Shown: piece by piece, positions 7,879 to 8,063 of the stretch
How the letters are laid out: each line of letters starts with the position of its first letter
How positions within the stretch are numbered: the first letter of the stretch is position 1
Origin: Azonexaceae bacterium
GTDB lineage: Bacteria > Pseudomonadota > Gammaproteobacteria > Burkholderiales > Rhodocyclaceae
Length of the DNA: 8,063 nt
NCBI GenBank assembly: GCA_009469665.1
Contig: SSTB01000071.1
Coordinates: 1-8,063, forward strand
Direction: 5' to 3'
Translations under genes and position numbers: made by a program
Notes under the pieces: model-generated
Seen by the model: the letters and a program-made list of their open reading frames with translations, nothing else
Told to the model about the DNA's origin: nothing
Database searches by the model: none

Positions 7879-7909
7879 CAAAGCGCCCCGGTTTCCCGGA
7901 GCGCCTTTG
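7879..7909 (-). terminator. Strong hairpin between tuf and tRNA-Trp
   Basis: Downstream of the tuf stop, 7896-7909 pairs with 7879-7891 over 13 bp with one bulged G and one G-U pair, closed by a GAAA tetraloop in the mRNA. GUGUCUC follows instead of a U-run, so termination may be weak or may need Rho. It could separate tuf from the tRNA and secE unit, or act as a processing signal ahead of the tRNA, whose 5' end is 13 bases away. On the plus strand the stem is followed by TTTC. Confidence 0.55.
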
Positions 7910-7927
7910 TTTCATGACGGCCGTCGA

Positions 7928-8063
<136 letters not shown>

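Noticed and set aside
7768..7881. An upstream extension of secE giving 38 extra residues
   Set aside because: It would translate tRNA-Trp; the SecE family start fits MADKIKFAL at 7767.

Overview
This window is a conserved transcription and translation gene block, read entirely from the minus strand. In transcription order it runs: tuf (3' end only), tRNA-Trp, secE, nusG, rplK, rplA, rplJ, rplL, rpoB. The block would continue into rpoC just beyond base 1. Gene order, high GC content, a third-position G/C bias and the protein sequences all point to a betaproteobacterium. My best guess is Rhodocyclales, judged from remembered gene content and not from any search.

Layout from the right edge. The last 44 codons of tuf are followed by a strong hairpin and then tRNA-Trp(CCA) with an encoded CCA end. 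secE begins 22 nt after the tRNA and overlaps nusG by four bases (ATGA). A 112-nt gap with a small hairpin leads to rplK, and rplA starts two bases after the rplK stop. A 226-nt gap holds a UUCG-capped stem, a region matching the L10 mRNA leader and a stem just before the rplJ ribosome binding site; rplJ uses a GTG start. rplL follows after 38 nt. The 209-nt rplL-rpoB gap holds a terminator-like attenuator and a long 13-bp inverted repeat that looks like an RNase III site. rpoB fills the left half. No stretch without a gene exceeds 300 bases, and I could not identify a convincing sigma-70 promoter in any gap.

Together the genes make elongation factor Tu, a protein-export channel subunit, a transcription elongation factor that links RNA polymerase to the ribosome, the L1 stalk, the L11 and L10-L12 stalk proteins, and the beta subunit of RNA polymerase. 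The hairpins between genes suggest the usual scheme of autogenous control by L10-L12 and partial read-through into rpoB.

The most unusual item is a roughly 71-residue insertion in RpoB (about residues 421-492) relative to the E. coli protein. It resembles the C-terminal domain of ribosomal protein L7/L12, which is encoded by the gene directly upstream. Otherwise the window is an ordinary housekeeping region; I see no mobile elements, CRISPR arrays or defence genes.
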